A DNA stretch of 64,000 bases from Natronorubrum halalkaliphilum (GCF_009834785.1 NZ_WUYX01000022.1:1-64000); one strand, 5' to 3'. Positions 18,010 through 26,984 are shown, counted from the stretch's first letter. Numbers and translations: made by a program. Notes: generated by a model from the letters alone, not told the origin.

Positions 18010-18978
18010 TCACTCTCCAACTTCTGCGCCAGTTCGGAAGCTCGTGAGTTCGTCGATGCGATCCTCGAGATCTTCGATCTCTTCGCGAAGTTCCTCCGCC
18101 TCGTCACCGTCGGTTGCGGCGAGTTGGTCTTTCAGTCCCTGGAGGCGCGTCTCTTTCACTTCTTCGTCGACGTCGGCCTTTCGAACGTACTCGCTTTCGT
18201 CGACCTCGTAGACATCGGATTCGGACAGTTCTGTGACCTCCAGGGCGTCATCGACCTTGCTGCGATCGACTCCCATCACCCGCTCGCGATCGATGCCCGC
18301 GTCTTCGAGCGTCTCAAGGACCTCGTCGTCGTCTTTGAGTGACCGATTTCGACGTGTCGTCCGTTGAACGGAGCCGTAGGGACCGCTGACAGGCCGATCG
18401 TGATGGAGCCGTCCCAGCAACACATCGGCGACCGTCTGGCGGAGGTTGTTCGCGTTGCGCTGGACGTCCGACAGTAGCGTATAGAGGTTGACGAGCGTAT
18501 CTGTCTCCAGTTCTTCAGGGGCTGTTACATCGTAGCGCTCGAGTGCATCAACGAGGAGGAGCGTATCAGCGTAAACATCCAGATCCGGTTCGGTACGGTC
18601 GGTGGACGCTGGAGTCGAGTCAGCATCAACTCGGGAGCTGGTAGTCGGTTCGTCGGTTTCGATGATCACGCCGGCGTCTTCGTTGATCTCGAAGCGGGGA
18701 TGAAGGCTGAGTACCGCAGGGTATGGATCCCCGTCGGGTGGAAGCCGATCGAGATTGAATCGTCCGTCGCTGCCTTTGATCCGCTGGAACAGTGTCTCGA
18801 ACTGTTCTCGTTGGAGTGGTCGTTTCTCGTTGCTCTCGGCGAATTCGATGATGACACGGTGCTCTTGGATGTCACCGATCTGGAACCGTTTGTGTGACAA
18901 CGGTGTGACGAGCTCTGCATCGTCGGGGAGATCCTCGAGTTCCTCGAGAAGCGTGTGCCAACTGACGATGAACGGCAT
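18010..18978 (-). CDS. Uncharacterised coiled-coil protein upstream of the defence array
   Basis: The start is placed at the ATG at 18978, giving 322 aa; an earlier in-frame start at 19011 adds 11 poorly fitting residues. The N-terminal 100 residues are mixed alpha/beta (PFIVSWHTLLEELE, HRVIIEFAE). A Thr/Ser-rich linker follows, then a helical region with QRNANNLRQTVADVLLG. The C-terminal 60 residues are a heptad-like charged coiled coil (ETRLQGLKDQL, EELREEIEDLEDRID). I do not recognise a family. It is on the same strand as the array, 233 bp upstream, possibly with its own promoter, so it may be an accessory gene of that system. Confidence 0.8.
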   Translation of the reverse strand: MPFIVSWHTLLEELEDLPDDAELVTPLSHKRFQIGDIQEHRVIIEFAESNEKRPLQREQFETLFQRIKGSDGRFNLDRLPPDGDPYPAVLSLHPRFEINEDAGVIIETDEPTTSSRVDADSTPASTDRTEPDLDVYADTLLLVDALERYDVTAPEELETDTLVNLYTLLSDVQRNANNLRQTVADVLLGRLHHDRPVSGPYGSVQRTTRRNRSLKDDDEVLETLEDAGIDRERVMGVDRSKVDDALEVTELSESDVYEVDESEYVRKADVDEEVKETRLQGLKDQLAATDGDEAEELREEIEDLEDRIDELTSFRTGAEVGE

Positions 18979-19254
18979 ATCTGGTAATAACGGCGACCGA
19001 GCGTAAAACACTGATCTGCGAGACGTAATTGATTCAGAGCCAGATTTGAGTGGCAGAGGATTTTGGATGATTTTCTAACGGTGGATATAGTAGCTACTGA
19101 AATAAATCGTCATATAACAGTTCAAACACGTCTCCGCGACTGCCCGACAAACAATCACGCTCTTCGGTATTTAGGGGAATGCGTTGACGGCGGCGCAATA
19201 TTTCTCGGTACGTAACAGAGGAATTTTGTTTTAGATCTGAATTAGAACGCTGAT

Positions 19255-19437
19255 CTAGTCCCCATCATAGACACAAGTGTATTTCAGCACCGTCCTTCCC
19301 TTGTTATCCTCTTCAGTTTCAATTGCAAATACATCTCCTCGCTCGATATCATGTTCTCTGGTCACAGATGCAGGGATAGAGATATCCATCGTTGCCGTGC
19401 CCTTCCGACCACGCACCTTCACAGTCTTCTTCGTCAT
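19255..19437 (-). CDS. AbrB/MazE-type DNA-binding protein
   Basis: A 60-aa protein with the layout of a SpoVT/AbrB swapped-hairpin domain: KVRGRKGTATMDISIPASV, then EHDIERGDVFAIE. Such proteins act as transcription regulators or as antitoxins. No toxin gene is adjacent on the same strand, so an antitoxin role is not supported here. It is a single-gene unit in a 580-bp region between the coiled-coil gene and the HalOD1 gene. Confidence 0.75.
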   Translation of the reverse strand: MTKKTVKVRGRKGTATMDISIPASVTREHDIERGDVFAIETEEDNKGRTVLKYTCVYDGD

Positions 19438-19597
19438 CGTGCGAATGGCAACGTAAGATGGCCAAAAGCACTTTTTTAGACATTATGTTTGATATGTACA
19501 TAAATAGTAGGAGAGTTGATTTATCCGACACCGTTATACCTATCACGCGATAAGTTTCGCCGGGGGATGGGGGAATCCTCCACTTTCCCCACTCACA

Positions 19598-19855
19598 ATG
19601 AAATACCAAATTGACAGCGACGAATCCACAGCCATCGCTGTTGTCCAAGCTGTTGCTGACCACAAAGGAGTCCATCACGAAGAATTGGAGCCAATTTACG
19701 AATCTGTAGAACCGGATGCCTTGGATTCTCTGGTAGGCAATGGTTCTGACGTTGTGGTTCAGTTCGAATATGCTGGCGAGGTCGTTACAGTTGACTCTAG
19801 TCGGATTTGCTTGGAAGACAGGGAATACATGGAGCGGGCTTGCGAAGGCAACTAG
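19598..19855 (+). CDS. HalOD1 domain protein
   Basis: An 85-aa protein made almost entirely of the haloarchaeal output domain HalOD1: AVVQAVADHKGV, then EELEPIYESVEPDALDSLV, then VVVQFEYAGEVVTVDSS. HalOD1 domains are small stand-alone or response-regulator-linked modules thought to act in signalling or transcription, without a known mechanism. A second copy is encoded at 41734-41982. It overlaps the 3' end of the convergent gene at 19852-20061 by 4 bp. Confidence 0.82.
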   Translation: MKYQIDSDESTAIAVVQAVADHKGVHHEELEPIYESVEPDALDSLVGNGSDVVVQFEYAGEVVTVDSSRICLEDREYMERACEGN

Positions 19856-20061
19856 TCGTCTAAATCCACATCCGTGTCGACGTGAGCCTGTAGAACGTTC
19901 CGGATGTGGAAATCTTTCTCGCTGGAATCTTCCGCTTGGAGAGCCTGTTCTAGGTGTGTCTTCGCATCTTCGCTAAGCCCTGTCATCCGCAGATAGAACC
20001 TATGGATTGGTGTAGAAAAATCTTCCTTTTCGACTGTCATACCAACAAGTATTAGATCCAT
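19852..20061 (-). CDS. Small hypothetical protein
   Basis: A 69-aa protein, or 62 aa if translation starts at the second ATG at 20040. It is mostly helical and acidic (GLSEDAKTHLEQALQAED, then FHIRNVLQAH). No motif known to me. Its 3' end overlaps that of the HalOD1 gene by 4 bp in convergent orientation. Composition and lack of rare codons suggest a real gene, but the function is unknown. Confidence 0.55.
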   Translation of the reverse strand: MDLILVGMTVEKEDFSTPIHRFYLRMTGLSEDAKTHLEQALQAEDSSEKDFHIRNVLQAHVDTDVDLDD

Positions 20062-20287
20062 TGCTAATGTCGTACCTCAGGTACCTTCCCATTGTATCCT
20101 AGGTTCGACACTGTCTAGATAATGGCGGCGAGAGGTGTCCAATGTAACCCACCAATCTGCTCAGAGAGACGACGCTGGCGCAGCCATTCGTGATGGGCTA
20201 CTTGTATGTACAAATAATCACAATACTTCACTGAGGAGGACGACCGACTCGAACAAGCGGACACTGCGAGTGTCTGGAAAGACAACC

Positions 20288-20431
20288 ATGCCTGAATGTC
20301 AAAACTGTGGATCACACGTTACGGCGCGATTTGAGCGAGTTTTCGGCGATAACGACGGCGACGTACACGGATGCCGGGAGTGTATGAAGACGACAGAAAT
20401 CGTAAACGGTGAAGCAACCAGAGGACCATGA
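20288..20431 (+). CDS. DUF7563-type zinc-ribbon protein
   Basis: A 47-aa protein MPECQNCGSHVT... with Cys pairs CQNC (4-7) and CREC (30-33) separated by an aromatic-rich stretch ending in VFGDNDGDVHG. The two Cys pairs predict a single zinc ribbon. A close homologue (50 aa) is encoded at 37560-37712. Its stop overlaps the start of the HNH gene by 4 bp (ATGA), so the two are translationally coupled; the ribbon may assist the endonuclease or regulate it. Confidence 0.75.
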   Translation: MPECQNCGSHVTARFERVFGDNDGDVHGCRECMKTTEIVNGEATRGP

Positions 20432-21060
20432 CCGACGAACCGTCTAGCGGTTCCACCGGCGCTCACGCCGAGGATGGACAGGTTGGTGACGACGATTCCA
20501 CCACAGTTCGTGAGTTGCTTGAAGAGATCGGTGTCGACCCTGCCGACCTCGAGAGTGTTGACGACCTGCAGGATGTCGTCGAGCTGGACCTCTCTACTGA
20601 GGGTGAGACAGTTGATCCCGACGACGTCGATCTGGCGGACGTCCTCGATGCCCCTGTCACCGTTGAAGAGAACCAGACTCCAGCGGGGGTCGTTCGCCAA
20701 TCGACACAGGACTACCCGCCTGATTGGGATCGCCGTCGACGGCAAGTGTATGCCCGGGACGACCACCAGTGTCAAAACTGCCGTCGCCGAGGCGGCCCGT
20801 ATGGTGACGTCGAATTGCACGCCCACCATATCGTTCCAAAGTCACGCGGTGGGGTTCACCGCCTCGAGAACCTCGTCACGGTGTGTAAATCATGTCACGA
20901 CGCCGTTCACTCGAGGAACGCAGTTGCACCGACGGCGATTACGGACGCCGAAGCCGAACCCTCGACGCTCGCTGAAGTGCTTGCCGGGATCAAGTCTGCG
21001 AAAACGGCCTTCCGACGATGGAAGCGGATGTACCGGAAGGTCTCGCGATTTGGACCATGA
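20428..21060 (+). CDS. HNH endonuclease
   Basis: The 210-aa protein has a disordered acidic N-terminus of about 95 residues, then an HNH domain: RQVYARDDHQCQNC, a central LHAHHIVPKSRGG, HRLENLVTVCKSCHDAVH. The CxxC...HHI...N...CxxCH layout is the classic zinc-stabilised HNH nuclease of phages and mobile elements. The last 40 residues are basic and helical, suited to DNA binding. The coupled zinc-ribbon gene precedes it. The likely role is DNA nicking or cleavage in a mobile-element or restriction context. Confidence 0.9.
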   Translation: MTDEPSSGSTGAHAEDGQVGDDDSTTVRELLEEIGVDPADLESVDDLQDVVELDLSTEGETVDPDDVDLADVLDAPVTVEENQTPAGVVRQSTQDYPPDWDRRRRQVYARDDHQCQNCRRRGGPYGDVELHAHHIVPKSRGGVHRLENLVTVCKSCHDAVHSRNAVAPTAITDAEAEPSTLAEVLAGIKSAKTAFRRWKRMYRKVSRFGP

Positions 21061-21114
21061 CTTACGATATCTCTATTCGACCTTGGTAGCGAACCCAGAG
21101 AACCCGACTTCCCG

Positions 21115-21490
21115 TCATAGCTTCACCTTATGACCAGAAGCACTTAAGGGAGAGTTGGGTTTTGGAACTTGGAGCGTGTCATAGAATCGTTCGCAACGAT
21201 CAGTAGAGATGCGGAATGCCCGGACGTACGTGAAGTAGCTGTTTGCCGTCGAACCGGCGATCCTGTTGTCGATGTGCTTCTCACGGAGGTATAAGCCGTA
21301 CTCTCGAAGATCGTTCGATGCGAGGGTCCCAACGTGATCGACGTTTTCTCGTTCGCAGAACGCAGCAAAGTCCTCGAGTCGTAGACCGGCAAATATCCCA
21401 CCTGCGGTACGGGAAGCCGTGCCTTTCAGGGCGCGGAGGATGCCACTTGACGGTACGAATCGGTTGCTGCCCGGGACATCATAGACTGAG
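21115..21490 (-). pseudogene. Remnant of a tyrosine recombinase N-terminal domain
   Basis: On the minus strand a frame without a proper start reads LRLEDFAAFCERENVDHVG, then NDLREYGLYLREK, STANSYFTYVRAF. This is the core-binding (SAM-like) domain pattern of haloarchaeal phage-type integrases, which normally continues into the catalytic domain. Here the match stops at YVRAFR, and the next bases belong to the CGTGTCATAGAAT/hairpin end also seen in the MITE-like element near 5.4 kb. The catalytic domain is gone, so the gene is broken, probably by that element. Confidence 0.5.
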
Positions 21491-21537
21491 GTGAGGTGAC
21501 CGAACTCTTATCCACCCGCTCCGTGTATACGAATCTA

Positions 21538-21807
21538 ATGAGTACCGACACCGATCGGAAAGACGCCCCAGAAATCCGAACGAGGATCACGCTCACCGAG
21601 GAAGATGAGTGGTGGGTCGCAACCGACGAAGAAACAGGTGTCACCAGCCAGGGGGGGACGCGCGTAGAGGCATTGGAAAACCTCGACGAAGCCGTTGAAC
21701 TCCATAAAGGAGACGGTCGGGAGCCAACCAACGAAGAACTCCGTGAGATTGGGATCAACCCAGAAAACAACAAGTCGGGAGACACACTCCCAGACGCGCT
21801 TAAGTAA
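21538..21807 (+). CDS. HicB-like antitoxin
   Basis: The ATG at 21538 gives 89 aa; the 14 extra residues from 21496 do not fit the family. The sequence TRITLTEEDEWWVATDEETGVTSQGGTR, then ALENLDEAVELH, matches the HicB/UPF0150 fold (beta strands with D-E-E-T-G-V-x-S-Q-G and L-x-x-A-v-E). It lies 11 bp upstream of a HicA-like gene on the same strand. In HicAB systems HicB neutralises HicA and represses the operon. The order antitoxin-toxin is the reverse of the enterobacterial hicA-hicB. Confidence 0.8.
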   Translation: MSTDTDRKDAPEIRTRITLTEEDEWWVATDEETGVTSQGGTRVEALENLDEAVELHKGDGREPTNEELREIGINPENNKSGDTLPDALK

Positions 21808-21818
21808 GTACACTCAGG

Positions 21819-22073
21819 ATGGCGAGGGGTACGTATTCTGGCGACGATGTGATGACCGTCTTAGTCAACCATGGGCCGTTCTACGTCGATCGCGTTAATG
21901 GCGACCACTTCATTCTTCGCTGGAACCCTCCCGAAGATCATGATTCAGATGCACGAACGGTTGTCGTGCCCCGTCACGACGAGATCAGTACGGGAACGCT
22001 CAAGCGAATCGGTGATCAAGCTGGGATGAAAGATTTCCAGCAATTTCTGGACTGGCTCGATCGAAACCTGTAG
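21819..22073 (+). CDS. HicA-like mRNA interferase toxin
   Basis: An 84-aa protein with the double-stranded-RNA-binding-like HicA fold: a first helix (SGDDVMTVLVNHG), FYVDRVNGDHFILRW with the catalytic His in the G-D-H position, VVVPRHDEISTGTLKRIGDQAG, then FQQFLDWL. HicA toxins cleave mRNA in translation-arrested cells. It follows the HicB-like gene by 11 bp, so the pair is very likely one toxin-antitoxin operon, which could stabilise this replicon. Confidence 0.82.
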   Translation: MARGTYSGDDVMTVLVNHGPFYVDRVNGDHFILRWNPPEDHDSDARTVVVPRHDEISTGTLKRIGDQAGMKDFQQFLDWLDRNL

Positions 22074-22209
22074 GAACAGCCGTCTTCGAGTGACTGTTTC
22101 GCGGACGACGTTCAGATCCTCGATGAGTCGGTTCTGATTGCTCGTTCTTTCCCCTTCACTCATCATTAGTTACGACAGAAACGTAGTGTGGGTCTTTTCC
22201 CAGTCGAAC

Positions 22210-22533
22210 TCATTCATCCGGGTTAACCGGGCCCTTGTACTTCGAGGTTACCTTGTCCCCGTCTCTCCACTGCCAGTAGTAGTAGCGATTGTCGTTGATC
22301 TCTTTGATCGTGATCGTCGCCTTTGCTGGAACGTCGTCCGGAAGATCGTCTGGTCGGTCCTCGATGTCGTCCTCATCAGACTTTTCCTCGAGACGAATTT
22401 CGCGTTCCTTGTGTTCGGCCAACGCTTCGGCGTAGCGGGCAATGTCCTGAAGCCGTTCTGGGGAGGATTCGTTGAGGCTGTTAACGAACTCCGTAGCGAG
22501 GTCAGCCGGTGGGGTTGGTGGTTCGTAGGACAT
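22210..22533 (-). CDS. DUF6788-like protein, copy 1
   Basis: A 107-aa protein. The N-terminal half is helical (FVNSLNESSPERLQDIARYAE, HKEREIRLEEK) and the C-terminal half is a small aromatic beta domain: KATITIKEINDNRYYYWQWR, then SKYKGPVNPDE. This resembles the DUF6788 type seen beside recombinases and origins in haloarchaea. Copy 2 at 59518-59841 shares nearly the same C-terminus and the same promoter motif. The role is unknown; a DNA- or RNA-binding function is suggested by the aromatic-rich basic strand. Confidence 0.8.
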   Translation of the reverse strand: MSYEPPTPPADLATEFVNSLNESSPERLQDIARYAEALAEHKEREIRLEEKSDEDDIEDRPDDLPDDVPAKATITIKEINDNRYYYWQWRDGDKVTSKYKGPVNPDE

Positions 22534-22547
22534 CAGCGATCCCCGTG

Positions 22548-22588
22548 TTAACCAACACGTGTCCCCAATCCAAAGTTCTGTTGGTTAA
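22548..22588. promoter_or_regulatory. Paired inverted TTAACCAACA boxes upstream of the DUF6788-like gene
   Basis: TTAACCAACA at 22548-22557 and its inverted copy TGTTGGTTAA at 22579-22588, separated by 21 bp. The first box lies 14 bp upstream of the start codon of the gene at 22210-22533. The identical box pair with the same 21-bp spacing and 14-bp distance occurs at copy 2 (59856-59896), and a third pair with a 20-bp spacer is at 31393-31432. Confidence 0.7.
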
Positions 22589-22769
22589 TTTGGAGTAGGA
22601 ACCGGCTTTCTGTAATATCATTTGAATTCGTCGCAAACCCCTTCTCAGATGACAACTATCGAAACATCGCCAATTGAGTACTCTAGCGACTCCGAGACCG
22701 TGGTCTCGTCGAAACAGATACCAGTCACTACCAGTTCAACGGCTTCTCACTGTGGGTTCGGACCGTGAG

Positions 22770-23069
22770 TTAATCATCCAACTGTGTCTTTTCCAGCGTT
22801 GAAGCATCTAATTCACCGTCAAGGAACTGTTCTCCCTGCTCATTTAGATTGTAATTTTTGTAATTTCTATCTAAAAGGCCATATTCACTCAAGTTTTTAC
22901 ACCTTCGAGAGATGTGTGGCCGACTATAATCGATGCCATCACAGATATCATTTAATGCATGGCCAATTGCAGATGATGAGTGGATTCCTGCCCCTCGCAG
23001 CCATTCCATAATAACCTCATCGGCTTGGGTAGTCCATTCAGCTCTTTTTCGTACATCGTCTTCTGCCAT
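22770..23069 (-). CDS. Winged-helix DNA-binding protein
   Basis: The start is placed at the ATG at 23069, giving 99 aa; upstream in-frame starts would add a hydrophobic leader that looks untranslated. Residues about 10-85 form a winged helix: ADEVIMEWLRGAGIHSSSAIGHAL, then YSRPHISRRCKNLSEYGLL, NYKNYNLNEQG. The pattern is close to the phiH1-repressor and MarR-like regulators found next to haloarchaeal prophages and plasmids. It is divergent from the primase-helicase gene at 23415, so it may control that module. The 345-bp gap between them holds no gene that I can support. Confidence 0.75.
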   Translation of the reverse strand: MAEDDVRKRAEWTTQADEVIMEWLRGAGIHSSSAIGHALNDICDGIDYSRPHISRRCKNLSEYGLLDRNYKNYNLNEQGEQFLDGELDASTLEKTQLDD

Positions 23070-23414
23070 ACAAACCTTTCCGTACTCCTTGGACATAAAT
23101 GCACCCATAAGATATAATAGTCCAGTATGTACATTTAGATCATAGGCCTGCATAGAAATCATGGTGCGGAAGAGAACACCGTACAGACAGACTCAGACAT
23201 CAATAAACAATCAACGAATCCGCAAACACCACACGTAAGGCTAAGAGTCCAACTCTCTGGGAGAATCACAGTGTGGCCCTGTTGCCGCCCAATCCCTTAA
23301 TATAGGTAGTAATTCTCCACTCAACGGCTTCAGCGCTCCGCTACACTTGAGGAGCGGCTGCGCTGTCATTGGTGGTGCCTTCGGACGGTAGAAGTCGATT
23401 GCAAAACCAACGAT

Positions 23415-26400
23415 ATGCCAAACACTGACCGACAACAACGACAGCAGATAGACGAAAGAATTGGCCTCAAAAGACAGATTGACCGCTATCTCAGCCACCA
23501 CCCCAACGCTGGCGTGAGCGAGATTCTCGGCAGATTTGAGCTCAATCCTAATGACTGGGGTGATTATGTCAGACAGACTGCTGAGTCTACTACGCCCACG
23601 ATTCCGCCGAACAACAGCGCAACACCAAACAGTACTGATTGCGTCGACGAAGACAATGTGGATCCGTCGACGTTAGCAGAATGTGCTAACGAACTTGCCG
23701 ATAGATGGGAGGACGTTGATTTCACTGAGACGAACAGCGACACCTGGCCGCCTACGCTCCACAAGCGCGAGCAGTGGATGGGGCGCCAGGATAAGCTACC
23801 ATTCGCTCCTTGGGGAGATTACGACCACCCGGAAGCTGACCCTGACGAAGACGCCCGTTGGAAGTGGGGGCTCGAGGAGAACTACGTCGACGGTGAAACG
23901 GTCGCAATCGCCGAGGATGACCCCCGCCTTGACGGGCGCGTGTTCATCCAACTCGAGGACGACCCGTATGCGTTCGTCGACGGCGACGACATTCGTTGTC
24001 CTGAAACGGGCGAGGTGCATCCGGCGTTCGTGGCGATCCTTGAACACCTCGGGGCGACCTACGCCGACGTATCGACCTCTGGATCCGGCGTTCACGCCTA
24101 CTACCGTGGGGAACTGCCTATCGACGGAACGGAGCAAGCAACGTTCGCTCTCGATAGTGACCCGTGGGGCAAGAATGACGATGTACCGACGGTGGAGATC
24201 TACGCCAACAAGCATGTCAACGTCGCGACCGGGGAACACGTTGAGGAGACGCCCCTAGAGGTGGCCAAGTGGGACACCGACGTGCTTCGGACAATTCTCA
24301 AAGTCAATGGGTACGAGGATCAGGAGTCGGTCGAGCACGACACCGACCGAGAACGCCCCGAACTCAAGGGCTATAACCCCGATTCGACTAGTGCCGACGA
24401 AACTACCGCCGACATCCGGGATGTCCTCGCTACGGTCGACAACTTGGAGCCGTCCGATGTTCGTCTACGAACCCGACAAACAGGTGAAGAGTCAACCGGG
24501 TGGAGTACGTGGGATCCCAGCTATCGCGCGTCTGCGAGCGGTGAGAGCCTCCACTACAATGGCGAAGGCGTGTTCCACGACCACAAAGAAAATGAGGCCT
24601 TCGGTGTCCTCGGGCTGATCGCCGTTGAGGAGGACATTATTTCCAACCCATGGGACCGCCTCACCGGCGCTGAGTGGTGGAATGCCGTCGAGGCCGCTCG
24701 CGATCGCGGCGCACCGATTCCAGAACTCGATCGATCGGTGGGGCAGCAAGCAACCGAGCCTACAACTGTCCTCCCCAGTGAGGATATCCTCCCACCCGTG
24801 ACTGCCTGGGACTGGGAGGCTGCAGGCGCTCGAGCGGCTCATGGAGAGCTTCCGGAGCAAGACACACTCGACGTCGATGATGTCCGAGAGCGCACTGTCG
24901 AGACGATTGCAGACGGTTACAAACGAGGCGACCGCCGGCTCGTTGAGGTCCTCCCGACCGGTGGGAAGTCCTTCGGCTCGATCGAGGCCGCCGCACGAAC
25001 TAGTGAGCCGATCACTTATCTGACCGGCCGAGGGCGAAAAGAACAGTACGACCAAATCGCCGAGTGGTGCCGAGAACACGGTCTTACCTACAAGATCCTT
25101 CCAGCGTTCACCCGCGACTGTCCGACCGCTAGCGGCGAACACGGCGAGGATTGGAAGGAAACTGTCCTCGACTGGTACAACCGCGGTGCAACTCCCCAAG
25201 ACATCCACAAATACGCCGAGGACATCCTCGATCGACCGCTCCCGTGCCAAGTTGGCCATGATGAGAACCACGTTGACTGCCCCTATGCTCGCAAGTGGGA
25301 CTTTGACCCCGAGACAGACGGGAGCGCGGACCCAGATGAAGATCTACAGATTAACGTCCTCATCGGCCACTACACACACGCCCATCGCGAAGACAAGGTC
25401 GTCCACGGCCGGACCGTGGTATTCGACGAGTTCCCCGGCGGAGCCTACGAACGGACCCTTGACCATGGCATCGAAGGCGCCGTCACCTACTACCTGCAGA
25501 GTCACGACGCGATCCCGTTTGACGACTACACCGAGTTGCTCGAGGGGCGCGACGACGACGCCCGACGAGCCAACGCACTCACCGAACTTCTCGATCACAG
25601 AATCGACCCAGACGGGCGAGCAGTCCTTAAGGACGACGCTGCGAACGCCGCTGCTCCGCTAGCTGCGTTCACCTTGTTGGCTGCCGCGGAGAACAATCTT
25701 GGGAACGGGCTTGAGCGCGCCGAGTTCGCTGCCGACGGCCACGACAACGACGATTCACGTGTCGGCCTTCACGACCGCGAAGAGGGTACCGTCCGCGTCC
25801 TTGCTCCACCAGACCTCTCCTACGCCCGCGGCGTGGTCGCGCTCGACGGGACGCCGACTAAATCAATGTGGGAGCTGGTGCTCGGCGAGCGACTTAACCA
25901 CCGCCAGATTCTGACCGACGACGAGCGGCGGGACTACCTCCGGGACGCCCTAGACCTCAATCTGGTGCGAACGTCGGAGTACGTCAAGCCGTACAACTCG
26001 GCGGACCACGTCGCCGTCAACGACGACGCTGCCCTCTTAGAGGCAATCACCGAGCGCCACGACGAGGATCCCAGCGTGATTACATCGATGACCGCTCTTC
26101 AGGAGTACAAGTGCGAGGGGGTGCTCTCCTACAATGACAACACCGGTGAAGTGCTCGAGGGCCCTGCCGACCAGGTGAGGTGGTACGGCAACGTCCTCGG
26201 CAGCAACGAGTTCAAGCACAAGCGTGTCGGGGCGGTTATCGGATCGACCCATTACGGGGACCGGTTCATCCAGAAGTGGGGTGCCTACGCCGGCGAAGCC
26301 GTCGAGCGAAACGACGAGAAGGGGGCTGAGCTCTCCTACGGCGAGTTCGGCGACGACGTCCTCCAGCACATGCGAGAACACACGACGCTACAAAGCGTTA

Positions 26401-26933
26401 TGCGCTTCGGGCGCGACGGGGAGGGGGCGGTCGTCTACGTGCACACCGATACGCTCCCAGAGTGGGTCGAGCCCGTGATTGCTGCTGAGGGGCGCGTTAT
26501 CCGGACCCGGAGCGAGGGTGAACAGCAAGTAATCAAAGCCGCCACCGACCTCCACAGCTGGCAGACCGCCGAAATCGCCGAACACCCAATCGTCAACGTG
26601 GGCAAGCGACAGGTGTTCAACATCCTGAACGACCTCGCCGACCACGGCTACCTGCAGCGAGAAAGCGATGGGCGAGGGTATGTTTGGTACGATGACGGCC
26701 TCCACAGGATCAATGACCACGGCGATGTCGAACTCGAGCCAGTCGAGCTTGACGGAGCTGAGGGGGCAAACGAAGTTGAAGAAATAGCACGTAGAAAAAC
26801 AATCTATACGTGGGATTTCCGCAACTCCCCATGTGAGCTCACTTCCGATCCGGCAGACTCGCTCAACGACATTGATAGGTTGGCATCTGAGCCGGCTACC
26901 GGAGGTGATCGACCGCCTGATTCCATCGACTGA
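23415..26933 (+). CDS. Primase-helicase-like replication protein
   Basis: A 1172-aa multidomain protein. Residues about 120-300 look like an archaeo-eukaryotic primase (prim-pol) core: FIQLEDDP (177-184) supplies a possible metal-binding acidic patch, and YADVSTSGSGVHAY (216-229) matches the s-G-s-G-x-H block. Residues about 505-900 form a helicase-like motor with Walker A LPTGGKS (513-519) and Walker B VVFDEFPG (668-675). Between them lie Cys569, Cys611 and Cys622, reminiscent of the metal-binding insert of XPD-type helicases. LDGTPTKS (about 820) is a likely motif III equivalent. A C-terminal winged helix (about 1040-1110) ends it. Such proteins start replication of haloarchaeal plasmids and proviruses. 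Confidence 0.75.
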   Translation: MPNTDRQQRQQIDERIGLKRQIDRYLSHHPNAGVSEILGRFELNPNDWGDYVRQTAESTTPTIPPNNSATPNSTDCVDEDNVDPSTLAECANELADRWEDVDFTETNSDTWPPTLHKREQWMGRQDKLPFAPWGDYDHPEADPDEDARWKWGLEENYVDGETVAIAEDDPRLDGRVFIQLEDDPYAFVDGDDIRCPETGEVHPAFVAILEHLGATYADVSTSGSGVHAYYRGELPIDGTEQATFALDSDPWGKNDDVPTVEIYANKHVNVATGEHVEETPLEVAKWDTDVLRTILKVNGYEDQESVEHDTDRERPELKGYNPDSTSADETTADIRDVLATVDNLEPSDVRLRTRQTGEESTGWSTWDPSYRASASGESLHYNGEGVFHDHKENEAFGVLGLIAVEEDIISNPWDRLTGAEWWNAVEAARDRGAPIPELDRSVGQQATEPTTVLPSEDILPPVTAWDWEAAGARAAHGELPEQDTLDVDDVRERTVETIADGYKRGDRRLVEVLPTGGKSFGSIEAAARTSEPITYLTGRGRKEQYDQIAEWCREHGLTYKILPAFTRDCPTASGEHGEDWKETVLDWYNRGATPQDIHKYAEDILDRPLPCQVGHDENHVDCPYARKWDFDPETDGSADPDEDLQINVLIGHYTHAHREDKVVHGRTVVFDEFPGGAYERTLDHGIEGAVTYYLQSHDAIPFDDYTELLEGRDDDARRANALTELLDHRIDPDGRAVLKDDAANAAAPLAAFTLLAAAENNLGNGLERAEFAADGHDNDDSRVGLHDREEGTVRVLAPPDLSYARGVVALDGTPTKSMWELVLGERLNHRQILTDDERRDYLRDALDLNLVRTSEYVKPYNSADHVAVNDDAALLEAITERHDEDPSVITSMTALQEYKCEGVLSYNDNTGEVLEGPADQVRWYGNVLGSNEFKHKRVGAVIGSTHYGDRFIQKWGAYAGEAVERNDEKGAELSYGEFGDDVLQHMREHTTLQSVMRFGRDGEGAVVYVHTDTLPEWVEPVIAAEGRVIRTRSEGEQQVIKAATDLHSWQTAEIAEHPIVNVGKRQVFNILNDLADHGYLQRESDGRGYVWYDDGLHRINDHGDVELEPVELDGAEGANEVEEIARRKTIYTWDFRNSPCELTSDPADSLNDIDRLASEPATGGDRPPDSID

Positions 26934-26984
26934 CTGGGTTGTTCCGTGACAAGCGCACTCACGATTAGCTACTGGTCCGTCCAA

